In this document: piece by piece, positions 39,424 to 50,123 of the stretch | Layout: every line of letters starts with the position of its first letter | Position numbering within the stretch: position 1 is the stretch's first letter | Source of the DNA: Siphlonurus alternatus | Taxonomy: Eukaryota > Arthropoda > Insecta > Ephemeroptera > Siphlonuridae | Direction of reading: 5' to 3' | Length of the DNA: 64,000 bases | Assembly (NCBI GenBank): GCA_949825025.1 | Contig: OX463785.1 | Location: forward strand, 8,743,971 to 8,807,970 | Notes under the pieces: model-generated | What the model saw: the letters and a program-made list of their open reading frames with translations, nothing else | What the model was told of the DNA's origin: nothing | The model's database searches: none | Position numbers and translations under genes: made by a program

Positions 39424-39850
39424 CTTTAATGTATGTTGTGACATTTTGGGGGTAGGTGGAGAAACAATCGCCCCCATTGTCCCCCTGTTGGATTCGCACC
39501 TGGAAACATGTATAAGTACTGAAATGTTTTAAAACGTTTTTATATAAATCAAGAAGAATTAAGTTGAAGTAAAGTTAGCGGACTTGAAGAGTAACACAAA
39601 ATGTGGGACAGTTACATACAATAAAATGTAAGGGCCAACTTCAATGTATTTTGTGACATTTTGGAGGTAGGTGGAGAAACAATCACCCCCATCGACCCCC
39701 TGTTGGATTCGCACCTGGAAACATGTACAAGTACTGAAATGTTTTAAAAAGTTTTTATATAAATCAAGAAGAATTAAGTTGAAATAAAGTTAGCGAACTT
39801 GAAGAGTAACACAAAATATGAGACAGTTACATACAATAAAATGTAAGGGC
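39424..39850. repeat. Tandem duplication, 2 x ~215 bp
   Basis: Two adjacent copies containing GGTAGGTGGAGAAACAATC, GTTGGATTCGCACCTGGAAA and ACAGTTACATACAATAAAAT. Differences are few. Confidence 0.9.
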
Positions 39851-40271
39851 AGAACATCAATGAAATAATAATGTCTTATTTAAATATAGTAAGAAAGTTT
39901 TCTTCATTATCAAGTAAAATGTTCCCCAACTGCTTAAACGCATGAGAATGTTTTATGCCCTGAAGTCTCAAGTCTTCTAATTTCACCACAATCAAATTCT
40001 TTTTTATCTGCATAGAAACATAATAAAGAAGTCAATACATAAAAATATTTTCATATTTCAAACACAAAAACATCTATGGTTTAGACACATTGCTTGCAAT
40101 ATCATTTGCCTACAATTTCAGATGCAAATACAAGTTACAAAGGTACATCATGTAAAGTGAATTTATGATAATGTGAATGGAATGAGAAATACTAGCACAA
40201 CATTGAATGTATCAAATATCAGGTGATGAAGATGTAAAAGTACAAGAAAAGGGTGTGAAAGATTTATTGTT
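39851..40271. other. Non-coding interval
   Basis: No gene or repeat recognised. Confidence 0.4.
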
Positions 40272-40275
40272 GTAA

Positions 40276-40652
40276 GGTAGAGATAACGTCGAACAGCTGT
40301 TCGACGTTATCCCCTTTGATTAACATGCAAACCTTTGCAAATTGACAAAATTTCTGAAATTTTTTTGAGAAGCAAATATTAGTGCCTAAAAGCCAAAGCA
40401 AAAGTTTCAAAAACATATAACAAGCCGATTTTTTTAAATTAATTTCTTAGTTTGGCTCTCGATCCATGGGAAAACCCTATGTTGAAAGTTAAAAAAATTA
40501 ATTAAAAAAAAATCGGCTCGTTAAATCGTTTTCTAATTTTTTCTATGGCTTTTAGGCACTCAAAAAAATTTCAGAATTTTTTTCAATTTGCTAATGTTTA
40601 CATGTTAATCAAAGGGCATTACGTCGATCAGCTGTTCGGTGCTATCTCTACC
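40276..40652. mobile_element. TTAA-flanked fold-back element 1
   Basis: Left end GGTAGAGATAACGTCGAACA and inverted right end GGTAGAGATAGCACCGAACA bound a 377-bp palindrome. The outer flank is TTAA on the right and GTAA on the left, a one-base-decayed tetranucleotide duplication. Inner blocks TTGATTAACATG and GATCCATGGGAAAACCC resemble element 2 at 44,420. No frame. Confidence 0.75.
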
Positions 40653-41189
40653 TTAACTTATTTCAAATTGTATGAATATCACTTTATAAATAATTTATTT
40701 CATATATGTTTAAAATGTTGAATGTACAGCTTCAATGTATTGTATAAAATAATTTAATTAATAATTATATTGTGCAGGAACTTTATGTTCACCTAGATAT
40801 AAGAAAAAAATATAATATTAACCTGTTTTTCATTTCACCTTTGTAGTACAATTTGTAACATTTTATACAAGGTGTCAACTCTGCAGGTATTATATAATCA
40901 TATTTAAATATCAATTTATGTATGTCAAGATGGAATTAAAATATATTAATTCATGGCATTGCTGAAAATTGTAAATTAAGGTGTATTATTTCCAATGTAG
41001 AATTTCCCAACTTATTTTTCATTATGTTGCAAGTAAATTTATTTATTTTTATAAAATGTTTCGGACGTTTTATCAGCATGAAATTCATTAATTTTGAAAA
41101 GTGCATTGATATTAAAAAGAACTGAAATAAATGAAATTTAAATGTTAACATAATGATAAGTTTTTATATATATCTTTTGCTAAAAGATA

Positions 41190-41875
41190 ATAGATGACTT
41201 GCAAAACCCCATTTTTAGCAAATAGTAAACAAAAAAAAAGTGACCCCTAGTTCATTGTTGTTTTGATTATGTGTATAAATTTTGCTTATACATTGGACCT
41301 TTTATGGGAAATTGACGAATTTTACACACAGATTTCAATATGTTACAAACCTACGATTCTAAATATAAAAATATCACCAGAATCTGCAGGTTTTGGCCAT
41401 TTATAATGCTGAAATGCGTATCAGAAGAAGTTTTCTTTACTTTAATATAATAAATTTTATATGGTTCCAAATCAGCGAATTGCATGGGGGAAAATGCGTA
41501 ACCAAGGAACTTCTAGATTGTTGATTATTGCAACAGTTAAAATCAACAAGCTGGAGTTTGCCTAGTTACGTATCTTCACCCATGCAATTGGCTGATTTGG
41601 TATCATATAAAATTTACCATAATTAAGTAAAGAAAACTTCTTCTGATATGCATTTCAGCATTATAAATGGCCAAAACCTGCAGATTCTGGTGATATTTTT
41701 ATATTTAGAATCATAGGTTTGTAACATATTGAAATTTGTGTGTGAAAATCGTCAATTTCCCATAAGGTCCAATGTATAAGCAAAATTTATACACATAATC
41801 AAAACAACAATGAATTGGGGGTAACTTTTTTTTGTATACTTTATACTAAAAATGGGGTTTTGCAAGTCTTCTATT
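41190..41875. mobile_element. Large fold-back element, ACTTGCAAAACCCCATTTTTAG ends
   Basis: Arms of roughly 300 bp. The left reads GACTTGCAAAACCCCATTTT and the right the exact inverse. Strong pairing continues through TTTGATTATGTGTATAAATT and GCCATTTATAATGCTGAAAT with their inverses. The loop is about 100 bp near 41,510. A diverged single-arm relative lies at 36,486-37,000. It sits just downstream of the stop codon of the minus-strand gene and could overlap its 3' UTR. Confidence 0.8.
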
Positions 41876-42014
41876 GTGAAATGAAATCAAAATGTAATTA
41901 GAGTTTGAAATGTGAATAAAATAATAAACCTTTAAAAATGAAAATACATAAATTGCAAAATATATATTATAGAAGTTCTCCAAATTGTATATAACCATTT
42001 TTAATGCAAGAGTA

Positions 42015-42020
42015 TATTTA
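42015..42020 (-). promoter_or_regulatory. Candidate polyadenylation signal
   Basis: AATAAA on the minus strand about 75 bp beyond the stop codon of the 628-codon exon. AATAAA-like strings are common in AT-rich DNA, so this is one plausible site among several. Confidence 0.3.
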
Positions 42021-42092
42021 TTTTTAATACTATGCATATAGTTTGCAAAGAGAATATTTTTTGTTGGTTCGATTGTTTTAACAATTTCGAAT

Positions 42093-43979
42093 CTAGATGT
42101 CATTGAAACCATCTTGTTTCTTTTTGTTGTCTTCAAAATTCTCAATATCTGTAGACACATCAAGTATTCCACAATAGTCAACAGATGTTGTATCCTCAAC
42201 TGGTGATCCATCAGAGTCAATTGGAGAAAAGTCAATAATAGGATTTGGTTCTTCAAGATCTGAGTTCAATGAGGGTGAATACAATATTTCTTCCTCTGTG
42301 GTCTGTAAATCCATATCATATGAAATACTTCCATTTGCACCTATAGGGTCATGTTCAATTATTATTGTGTTGTCAGTATTTTGTGTCACATTTGTCAATT
42401 GAGCAGTGCCTTGGCTTTGAATTGTATTTGAAGTTGAAGATTCATTTTCAGTGGTGCCATATTTCTTGTCAAATTGTACAAAAAAATCTTTTTTCATGTA
42501 AAGAGTCTTATATTTACCAAACCCTTGTTCTTCTACAAGGTTTGTTTTAATTTTTTTTTTGATGAGAGAATTTGAAATTGGCATTTTTTTTTTCTTGCAA
42601 ATTGAACTTTGATTTATATTATGAGACACTGTATCATTAGAAACTACAACTTCCATAACAGTAGGTGGAGAAGATTGATTTTCTTCAAAACCTGATGCAG
42701 AAGTTATTTCTTGCTTGTCAATGTCATTCTCTGAGTTAATGACCAAATCATTTTCAGAGTCATTCTGGGAAACTGTATCATTAGAAACTACAACTTCCAT
42801 AAAAGAAGATGTGGAGGATTGATTTTCTTTAAAACTTGATGCAGAAGTTTTTGCTTGCTTGTCAATGTTATTCTCGGCGATAATAACCAAATCTTCTTCA
42901 GAATCATGATGGGAATTTGATGGATTATGTGTATTATTATCATCATCATTACTATCATCTGAGATAACAATAATTTCAATATTTTGCTGATTGTTGGTGG
43001 AATTGTTTGCCAAAGATTCATTAATGGGATCACAAACATTTGCATTTGGGAATAAATAATTATTTTTGAAGAGTTCTTTCATGTTAGGTTTTCTGTCAAT
43101 TGGACTGGTGTTTCCTTTTTTTAAAGAGTTTGATGCAAGATTGTCATACCATTCATATAACTTGGGATCATCAAGTTCTGAATCTATGGGAAGCTTGACA
43201 TTGTTGGTTTCAATTGATACATTGAGTTTCTCAATACATTGTACTGATGACTGCAGTTTTGGATTTGGAGTAATTTGTTTTTTGTTCCATATCATATTTT
43301 GAGATGATTTAGGAGATTTGTGTTGCTCATGTTTTGTATCAAAGGAAATAGATGAAGTAGTGAATGTTGACTCTTTGGAACATTGTTGGTTATAAGATTG
43401 AGATGTACCTGCAGTTGCTACTTTAGCATGATCTTGACTTGATGCCACAAGTGTGGTTAATAACTTATTGTTGTCCATATTTTGAAGTTTTGCTAGTGGC
43501 TGTTGTGCATTTTCATGAGTAGCTGCTGCTGGCACAATGGGAGCAACAGATTGCTGCTGCGGTGGCCATTGCAAGTAGTAGAGAGGTAGTTTTTGTATTG
43601 GTATTGAACCACCTGCTCCATGTTGAATTTCTTGTGCATTAGCAAGAACATTGAAGTTTACACCTGCCATGGCTTTTGCTTCATATACACCTCTCATCAA
43701 TTGTACTTGAATATAATTGAGCTTGGCAATAGCTCGTTGATGATCTGGTAATAAGCAACCACTGAAAGGAAGAACACGCTTACTGAACAGGGACCAGGCT
43801 GCCCAAAAGTGACAATCATGATAGGCTCTCAACCCAGCACGTCTTATTAGGATCTGACGAACATCACGAGTCATGCTACCATAGTATGCTTTGTTGAGAA
43901 TAGAGTTCCATGGCTGAGTGTCAGCGAAGAGTACTGCTAAAGAAGCAGTGAAGTTGGGTTGTTCAGCAAGCAATGCCAT
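42093..43979 (-). CDS. Unrecognised nuclear-type protein, 628 codons in the terminal exon
   Basis: The frame opens directly after an acceptor (CTACTTTTTACAG, with AG at 43,980-43,981) and runs unbroken to the stop. If the ATG at the exon start is the initiator, joining the donor at 46,496 gives AACAAG/ATGG, a good initiation context, and the same frame upstream hits TGA within about 40 nt; this supports a complete 628-residue product. Residues (from this Met): 1-120 compact, aliphatic and aromatic, with WNSILNKAYYG and HFWAAWSLFSKRVLPFSG; 135-330 low complexity; 334-349 IEIIVISDDSNDDDNN, a typical SUMO-interacting motif; 359-406 and 407-454 a 48-residue tandem duplication containing DLVI and MEVVVSNDTVS; 462-478 KKKKMPISNSLIKKKIK, a bipartite NLS-like cluster; 540-628 acidic tail. 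These features suggest a nuclear, SUMO-binding protein. I know no family for the N-terminal region and give no symbol. Confidence 0.75.
   Translation of the reverse strand: MALLAEQPNFTASLAVLFADTQPWNSILNKAYYGSMTRDVRQILIRRAGLRAYHDCHFWAAWSLFSKRVLPFSGCLLPDHQRAIAKLNYIQVQLMRGVYEAKAMAGVNFNVLANAQEIQHGAGGSIPIQKLPLYYLQWPPQQQSVAPIVPAAATHENAQQPLAKLQNMDNNKLLTTLVASSQDHAKVATAGTSQSYNQQCSKESTFTTSSISFDTKHEQHKSPKSSQNMIWNKKQITPNPKLQSSVQCIEKLNVSIETNNVKLPIDSELDDPKLYEWYDNLASNSLKKGNTSPIDRKPNMKELFKNNYLFPNANVCDPINESLANNSTNNQQNIEIIVISDDSNDDDNNTHNPSNSHHDSEEDLVIIAENNIDKQAKTSASSFKENQSSTSSFMEVVVSNDTVSQNDSENDLVINSENDIDKQEITSASGFEENQSSPPTVMEVVVSNDTVSHNINQSSICKKKKMPISNSLIKKKIKTNLVEEQGFGKYKTLYMKKDFFVQFDKKYGTTENESSTSNTIQSQGTAQLTNVTQNTDNTIIIEHDPIGANGSISYDMDLQTTEEEILYSPSLNSDLEEPNPIIDFSPIDSDGSPVEDTTSVDYCGILDVSTDIENFEDNKKKQDGFNDI
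42618..42905 (-). repeat. 144-bp in-frame tandem duplication within the coding exon
   Basis: Two adjacent 48-codon units (42,762-42,905 and 42,618-42,761). Both encode DSE(E/N)DLVI at the start and MEVVVSNDTVS(Q/H)N at the end, with about 70 percent identical residues. At the DNA level a stretch of about 30 bases around GTATCATTAGAAACTACAAC is identical in both. Confidence 0.9.
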
Positions 43980-44419
43980 CTGTAAAAAGTAGTGTAAAAG
44001 CATTGAAAATATATTTACTTATTTTTTTTAATTCTAACAAACTGGTTATTCTTCAAAATAATTGTTTGCCAAGAAATATGCAGTAATGATTTTTTAAAAA
44101 TTATTCAATATTTTCCAGTTCATGTAAAATTATTAATTTTTTATGTCATTATAAATAAAAAATATTACATGGTTGTGTAAAGAATATATATCTAAATTGA
44201 ACTTTATAAACATACTGGATGCTACTTTTGCAATAGATATTTAATAAGCAATTTTTTATTTGCATTGTAATATTTGAAACAAAAAATTTTGTATTCACTT
44301 AAATGAGACGTAATTGTACATAGCGATACACTTTCAGGATTAACAACAACAATCCTTATTATTATAAAAATTGAAAACTAAATGAATTTATTATTTTCTC
44401 CATTTATTGCCATCATTAA

Positions 44420-44804
44420 GGGTAAGATAACACGAACAATCGATTGTTGGTAGTCCCATTTGATTAACATGTAAACCTTAGCAACCTCATAATGATTTTG
44501 AATTTTTTTTGAGAGACAGTTCTTGGCATTAAAAAAATATGGAGAAAATTTCAAAACAATCGGACGATCCGATTTTTTTAAATGAATTTTTTAAATTTTC
44601 AGTATAGGGCTTTCCCATGGAGACCGAAACTAAAAAATTAATTTAAAAAAATTGGATCGTCCGATTGTTTTGAAATTTTCTGCATATTTTTTTAATGCCA
44701 AGAACTGTCTCTCAAAAAAAATTCAGAATCATTATGAGGTTGCTAAGGTTTACATGTTAATCAAATGGGACTAACAACAATCGATTGTTTGTGTTATCTT
44801 ACCC
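44420..44804. mobile_element. TTAA-flanked fold-back element 2 (best preserved)
   Basis: Ends GGGTAAGATAACAC / GTGTTATCTTACCC are flanked on both sides by an intact TTAA (44,416-44,419 and 44,805-44,808). The palindrome is 385 bp with arms of about 170 bp (inner blocks AACAATCGATTGTTGGTAGT, CAATCGGACGATCCGATTTT). A TTAA target is the signature of piggyBac-type transposition, but the end sequence is not the CCC-type end I know for that superfamily. It lies inside the inferred intron. Confidence 0.8.
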
Positions 44805-45665
44805 TTAAGTGCTTATTGCAGTAAAAATAAAAAAAGGAAAGCCAAAATAATTGCGATTTGATATATTTTTTCACTTTATATTTGACTAAATTGCAGTACG
44901 TTTGAATAAACATTAATATTAAGGTTAAACCCTATTAGCAAATGAGAGCTTCTGAACATTGGAAACAGCCACAATCTTATGTATATATTTACACTGCTAG
45001 ATGGGAAAAATAATATAGCTTGTAATAATATTAGTAGAATGTAAGGATGTCAAATTTGATAATTTGAAATAAGCACAAAAAGTGCTTATTTATTTATATT
45101 ATTCAATATATTGCAGTGTGTCGGATCATATAAACTTGAATATAATTGTGTATATGTTGTGTTTATATGTTGTACATACATATGTGATATTTTTTTACAA
45201 GACTCATGCAGTATTGTAACAATTTGTTGCTGTATTAACACCAGTGGTCGAATAAATATATTCTATTCTAACATTCAACTACAATTGTAATATTTTATAT
45301 AAGTATGTAGGGGGGACATATTTTTCATAACTATTTAACTTTTTAAATAAAAGTAATTTGCCTTAATGCCACTAATAATATTGTACATTATTGCAAATAT
45401 TACATGGTTGCTATATATTTATAAACATTGCTCTATAATTTTGCTGAAAATGTTTCCTCTTTATGTTTTTTTTCAGTTTGAATACAGCAATTTGTATTAT
45501 TATGTTATTGTTATTTTTTATTCTTTATTACAACAGGTAATGTATCTCAAATTTACCAATATTATTATTATTAATATATTAAAATGTTTTAAATGTAAAA
45601 TGTGGTGTTAAAATAGGAAATATAAATTATGTTCATTGATCAATATATATCAGTAAACACGATGA

Positions 45666-46302
45666 CTATATACAGGAGGACGGCCACAAACGTCAAAGTG
45701 AAAAGCCTTGATACTTGGTAAAAATTGAAAAACTGTAACACATGCTAGGCGAGCTCAAGGTATAACCTGAGAATTTGTCTGTCAAGGTCAAGAGGCGTGG
45801 CTATAGTCGCAACACTGTTTGCATTGGAATGCGCATATATTTTTAGGAGGGGGTGGTGACAACAGTCCTTGAGAACGTTGCCACATTTCTCTTCACATAT
45901 AGGAAACGATCATCGCCACGGTTCAAAATATATGAAAACAATTCTGAAAAATAGTCTAAAAAATTAGGTTTTAGTAACAAAAAAAGTAAAAGAATCTGTT
46001 GTTTAGTTTTTTTCCAATGCTAATTACAAATTTAACATTGGAAGGATACAAAATTCTCATTTAAATAAATTAATTATAATTAAACCAACGGTTAAAAAAT
46101 TCCGAAAAAATTAAAAGCTAATTTGACGAATGTTGTGAGTCCACCAAATTAATTTGAAGAAAATCTGTTGTAGCGAATTTTTCGTCCAAATTTCTCAGGT
46201 TAAGCCTTAACTCAGTAAAAAAGTCAAAAAAGTCAAAGTCGTGATGTCACTGATTGAGGAAATGGCAACGCATTAAAAATAAGACGTCCTCCCAGTATAT
46301 AG
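45666..46302. mobile_element. Fold-back element with CTATATAC..GGAGGACG ends
   Basis: Outer ends CTATATACAGGAGGACG and, inverted, CTATATACTGGGAGGACG. Further inverted matches inside (AAGGTATAACCTGAGAATTT against AAATTTCTCAGGTTAAGCCTT) show an old palindrome of about 637 bp with a long AT-rich loop. No frame. It lies within the inferred intron of the gene. Confidence 0.65.
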
Positions 46303-46495
46303 TTCTTGAAGTAGACAGGAATGATTTATTAAAATAGAGTTACATTTGTTTACATGAAAAACATAAAAAACAACAAAGACAATAAAGAAATAAATTAATA
46401 ATTTTTTTTTAAGGTCTGAAGAACATATAAAATAAGATATAACACTGTTGATATGTGAAGTAAAGAAAAAACATTGACAAAGTATTTAATCTCAC

Positions 46496-46583
46496 CTTGT
46501 TTTGATTACTGAGGTAATCTTCAGCAACACTGCATGCTCAGTATCACGGAGTGTTCTTTGAATTCAACCGTGAAACTACATAA
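46496..46583 (-). other. Candidate upstream exon of the 42-44 kb gene (probably 5' UTR)
   Basis: The donor is excellent (AATCAAAACAAG/GTGAGATTAA). A plausible acceptor ATGATTTCAG sits at 46,584; nearer AGs at 46,537 and 46,530 are alternatives. In the frame that continues into the coding exon there are two TGA codons, the last at about 46,537, so at most 13 codons could be translated here. The simplest reading is a 5' UTR exon, with translation starting at the junction ATG. Confidence 0.45.
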
Positions 46584-48017
46584 CTGAAATCATGATATTC
46601 ATCAATTCAGTATCAGAACCAAGAAGAAATATTAGAGTTTTACTTTTGTTCTTTCCCTTTACAATATGTCATGAATGTTGCACATTTAGTTGATTATAAA
46701 ATGTAGATAACTTTAGCAATATTAGAAAAAAAAAACATTATATTTTTTGATAATACCAAAGCATAACAATAACATGAAATCAAAATATTAAAGACTTCAA
46801 ATAAATTGAATAAATTAATAAATATATTAGCTTCTTTTCTTTTTATTATTTCTCCATTTCTTTAAAGAAATATTATAAAGGTACAAATCTTGATTTCAGT
46901 TGAATGTTTGCAAAAAAAAAATCATTTATAGGTTAATAGTAACAATAGTTTGAAACCATAAATAATAAAATATAAGCTTCAAAAGTAACTACAGTTTGAT
47001 TTTTTTGCATCAACATATCTATAATGAACTATTCTAAATTTACTACAGTTTTATTTCTTGGCATCAAAATATCTGTATTGAACTATTCTAAATGTACCAT
47101 ATCATGAAGATTGTAAAGTTATACAATTCTTAAACTTATACAAAAAAGAGGATAAAAAATTGTATTGTGATATGTTTTAAAATGCATTTTTTTTTTTTAA
47201 CAAATACAAAACAGTCAGTCATATTAACAAAATAGTATATAACAATAGGCTAATCAAAGCAAGACTACAGCAGTTATTTTTATTAATATTAGCATCATAA
47301 TCTTTAATTCAATTAATGAATATTCCCATTGAACATATTCTTGCTATATGAACACATTATTTTCATATCAAATTTACATTATGTATAGACGGGTGTACTG
47401 ATCCACAAAGCACGGATTCATGGGCTGCAGTGAAAGTTGGCCACCAAGGTAAATGTGAGCCGCCGGTTAAAAGAGGAAGAAAAAATAAAAAAAAAAGAAG
47501 AAATAGACAGAGAAATTCTCCCAAAGAAAGAACAAAAAAAGAAAAGAAAATTACCCAGAAAAAAAATTAATTAAAGTGCACAATCTTACATACATTGATG
47601 AAGGAATAAGAGGAAATAAAAATCCATTCATCAGCTTCATTTTAATAATAAAATAAAGAAGACAATATTATATATTATATGTATTCTAGTAGTCTAACCT
47701 AGAAGTGTCAATTATTTTTGCAATTCTTTAACTTTTTCAGTGCCTAAATGAATATTCTGCTTTTATTTATCACATAAGAATGATATTTTTCTTAAAAATC
47801 TATTGTTATATATTTTATAAAAACATAATGCATTTAAAATGAAGCACTATGAAATAATTAATAAAAAACAATATTTCCACATGATTAAGAATTATGCCTC
47901 GTATTGTTATGTTCCTCCTATTTACAGTTGTAAACTAAAATTATTTGATTCCATTATTGTAAAAAAAAAAGAAACTTTAAGTTAATAAAAAAAGTTATTA
48001 ATAAAAAGAGTTAATAT
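46584..48017. other. AT-rich non-coding interval
   Basis: No gene recognised. 47,390-47,470 is more balanced, with a donor-like CCACCAAG/GTAAAT on the plus strand, but no frame or acceptor confirms an exon. Confidence 0.35.
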
Positions 48018-48380
48018 CCTTGATGCCATTTCACCCTTTCAGGTGTGGCCAGGAATTTAACTTTGTGTGTAAGATTTATGTTACGACCAAGCTGAAGCTT
48101 ACCAGGCTCACAAAACCCTTTCCTGCACTCTTCTGGGCTCAACTACCAAATCTGTAAGGCCTGTAGTATTTGAACTTACAGGGGTGATCACTTCCTTCGG
48201 AAATATTCCAAGAAATGGCAGCATCATGATCAATTGTGCCGCAGTACATACATTCAACACGTGCCATTAAATGGCAGCAGTGACACTTTTTACAGCGTCA
48301 CCACTCCAATTACTAACCACGCTCGACGTTGCTCAACTTCAGTGTTGTAACAAGAATCAGGGTATCCAGCGCAACAAGGC
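48018..48380 (-). mobile_element. 5S rRNA-headed SINE
   Basis: On the minus strand the head reads CACTGAAGTTGAGCAACGTC then GAGCGTGGTTAGTAATTGGA, closely matching the internal control region of 5S rRNA. About 250 bp of unrelated body follows (CACTGCTGCCATTTAATGGC, GCCCAGAAGAGTGCAGGAAA), then AAAGGGTGAAATGGCATCAA and an AT-rich tail. The head-body-tail arrangement is that of a 5S-derived SINE (SINE3-type). The body is different from the 5S-containing composite units at 27-30 kb. Confidence 0.7.
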
Positions 48381-48419
48381 AACAAGAAGGAATGTTTTAT
48401 AATAAATTAACAATAGAAT

Positions 48420-48945
48420 ATACCTAATAGGTAGCTACAAGTATTGAACCTCATCCGTAAATTTATCAGAACTATTATAACAAAGAAGGTGATCCTGTAG
48501 GCTGTGCATGCATCACAAATATACATGTTTAAAAGTGAATGCAACACAATTTATTTATTATTTCCTATATAGGTTTATTTTATAAGTAATAGAGCTGGTG
48601 GTGAATTTAATTTGAAGTATATCTACTCTTTATTATCACTAAGGAGGTTCATTAATTAGTATTTTGGAACAATTAACACATTTTAATCATGTATAACCCC
48701 ATATCATTAAACAATTTTTAATTGAAAGACAAAGAAAAAAAATTATGACAGCAATTAAAAATATTGTACGCAAGTCTTGTATGAAGTAAAGCTATAGATA
48801 TATTCTGCATAATATTCGAATATCATATATTCATGTATGCTGTGATTATCTGCTATTTTTTTCTTCTTCATTTCTCTCCCCCATGCTGATATATATGTAA
48901 CTTTGGAAAGTAGAAAGTAAACTTAATATCAATGTAATGTAATTA
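48420..48945 (+). repeat. Tandem array, diverged unit 0
   Basis: The order of blocks (ATACC.AATA..TAG.T.CAAGT, CAGAACTA, CATGC.TCACAAATAT, GGTTTATTTT, AATTTTTAATTGAAAGA.AAA, ATCTGCTATTTTTTT, CTTTGGAA) follows that of units 1 and 2, but with much more divergence. It appears to be an ancestral copy of the second half of the 920-bp unit. Confidence 0.55.
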
Positions 48946-48952
48946 AAGTAGA

Positions 48953-49177
48953 GTGAGCGAAAAATTGACCGATGGTAAAGCTCATTCTCTTGCATGTAAA
49001 GAGTTAATTTGGAGCACCATAAATAAGCATCTGAAATCAGTTGAGACCGTCCTTCGTAAAAATTCTGAGCATTTGGGTCTAAAAGTCAATGACTTCGTCC
49101 ATCTACTCCATGCTAACGCTCGAAAAACGTGGCTTCTTTTTTATTCGAACTTTAATTTCTTTCATAATCTCCCGTAA
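48953..49177 (+). other. Coding-like frame with no ATG start, 74 codons
   Basis: A frame beginning at GTG rather than ATG, of mixed composition (…HSLACKELIW…, …LLHANARKTWLLF…), placed where unit 0 ends and unit 1 begins. It is not present between units 1 and 2. I do not recognise it. It might be a fragment of an inserted element or an exon, but there is no supporting splice site. Confidence 0.2.
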
Positions 49178-49203
49178 AATGTGTTGAAAAAATATTCTAA
49201 GAT

Positions 49204-50123
49204 AGAATATATTATGGTGAATCAGAAAGTGTCATAACCTTTATTAGCCCTTCATAAAAATTTTGAGAAAATTCTGATACAATACCAAATTCCGAGGCAA
49301 ATTTTCATTTCAAACATTGCGGTCTCAAGGTTAACAGCTGACTGGATCAACGGGATCAACAACACTATATATCTTCAGCAGATGCTCGTATTGCGCAACT
49401 TGCATAATTTCTACTGCGCAGCTTATGAGGAGCTGACGTAACTTTTTCGTATGCACATATATAGTGCGTGAAGTCATTCCCGTCATGCACTGCGCACTCA
49501 ACTCGCTGATTCCTCTTTAAATGCAACCAAACGATATATTTGCTTTTGAAATAATCACAAATTATTATTATTTATACAATGTACAATTTATCACAAATAT
49601 TTATAATTTCAGGCAATACTAAATACAGTAAATTCAACAGTATTGCTTTAATATTTTTTATAATACATTAGTAATAAGATATACCCAATACCTAGTTGCA
49701 AGTGCACAACCTCATAGGCAGATTTACCAGAACTAATAAAAACAAAAAAATTATTCTACGCTGTACATGCCTCACAAATATTAAATATATAAATCTGGAA
49801 AAATCTTTATATATGTTTATTTTACCCTTGGTTAGGTTTATTTTTTAACTAAAAAAATTACCAACTTATTTAATTTGTCTTATTTCTTATCATTATTATC
49901 ACCAAATAATTTTCAATTGAAAGATAAATAAAAGAATTTATAGTACTAATTAAGATTATTTAACGTGAGTGTTATATGGAATAAAGTTCTATATATACTG
50001 AACGGTTTTCAAATTTCTGAAACTCATGAAGGTATAAATCTGCTATTTTTTTTTTTTTTTTTCTTATTTCCCATTCCGATACTGGTATTTATTTAGCTTT
50101 GGAATCCAAGAAGTATTTTTATA
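49204..50123 (+). repeat. Tandem array, unit 1 (920 bp)
   Basis: Begins AGAATATATTATGGTGAATC and ends AAGTATTTTTATA. Nearly identical to unit 2, which starts immediately after. It holds the uninterrupted (empty) site GCACATATATAGTGCG at 49,453-49,468 that matches the insertion point of the fold-back element in unit 2. Confidence 0.9.

Larger units (their letters stand above)
43980..46495 (-). other. Intron between the 46.5-kb exon and the coding exon
   Basis: Inferred intron of 2.5 kb: donor AAACAAG/GTGAGATT on one side, CTACTTTTTACAG acceptor on the other. It contains two fold-back elements (44,420 and 45,666) and otherwise AT-rich sequence with no supported frame. Confidence 0.5.

Noticed and set aside
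41846..42256. 136-codon minus-strand frame overlapping the 3' end of the gene
   Set aside because: It runs in a different frame over the acidic tail and into a transposon; an out-of-frame shadow of the 628-codon exon.
43066..43302. 78-codon plus-strand frame opposite the gene
   Set aside because: Antisense shadow of the coding exon.
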